Source: Macrostomum hystrix
Lineage: Eukaryota > Platyhelminthes > Macrostomidae
Direction of reading: 5' to 3'
Length of the DNA stretch: 64,000 nucleotides
Assembly: GCA_950097015.1 (NCBI GenBank)
Contig: CATNEN010000024.1
Span: 496,001 to 560,000, forward strand
Shown: positions 63,905 to 64,000 of the stretch, one piece after another
Numbering within the stretch: position 1 is the first letter of the stretch
How the letters are laid out: each line of letters starts with the position of its first letter
Notes under the pieces: model-generated
What the model was told of the DNA's origin: nothing
The model's input: only the letters and a program-made list of their open reading frames with translations
The model's database searches: none
Position numbers and translations under genes: made by a program

Positions 63905-64000
63905 TAGTGTTTTTCGTGGGTTTATAAAGGTTTAAGTGGCATTCATGGAGGTTTAAGCGCGTTTCATTGAGATTTAAGCGGGTTTCATGGAGGTTTAAGT
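63905..64000. repeat. Start of a ~21-bp tandem repeat at the window edge
   Basis: Four to five copies resembling GGTTTAAGCGGGTTTCATGGA begin here and run out of the window. Confidence 0.8.

Overview
The window is eukaryotic, metazoan DNA. The genes have introns with GT..AG borders, and the recognisable products are animal proteins: two DM-type zinc modules in one gene, a lemur-tail kinase, a ceramide kinase and a two-pore K+ channel. SINEs carry a tRNA-derived head and a conserved metazoan core, and Helitrons and a LINE fragment are present. The extreme density of minisatellites and the short introns suggest a lophotrochozoan, perhaps a free-living flatworm of the Macrostomum kind. That placement is inference; nothing in the sequence names the species.

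Layout. (1) 0.9-16.1 kb is a tRNA-Arg(ACG) cluster: fifteen intact 73-nt genes, one damaged copy and one 16-nt remnant, mostly in alternating orientation, so that neighbouring genes form convergent pairs. A ~2.08 kb segment (1997-4078) is repeated in inverted orientation at 14023-16108, and a second, smaller inverted pair is present. A 3.5 kb array of a ~23-bp unit (6295-9763) sits inside one of the paralogous inter-tRNA spacers. (2) 16.1-18.4 kb is AT-rich, with no gene seen. (3) 18.4-28.5 kb (+) holds a five-exon gene for a four-helix membrane protein. Its first intron contains two nearly identical Helitron derivatives in direct tandem. (4) 28.6-35.5 kb is mostly minisatellite plus one complete SINE with a 12-bp target duplication. 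(5) 35.5-39.1 kb (-) holds a DM-domain gene whose exons encode two DM modules and long glutamine runs. (6) 39.2-45 kb has a second SINE family and three long arrays. (7) 46.0-48.9 kb (-) holds a seven-exon LMTK-type membrane kinase with altered catalytic residues. (8) 50.6-56.6 kb (+) holds a complete six-exon ceramide kinase. (9) 60.2-61.1 kb (-) holds the last exon of a K2P channel. (10) 62.0-63.35 kb is a 1.4 kb purine-rich 24-bp array.

The protein genes show no pathway link to each other; this is ordinary animal gene order. What ties the window together is repeat biology. Nearly every intron of the four multi-exon genes carries its own private minisatellite, and in the ceramide kinase gene most of these units look like reiterated 3' splice sites. 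All exon joins below were worked out by hand from reading-frame phase and family similarity. No alignment or database search was run.
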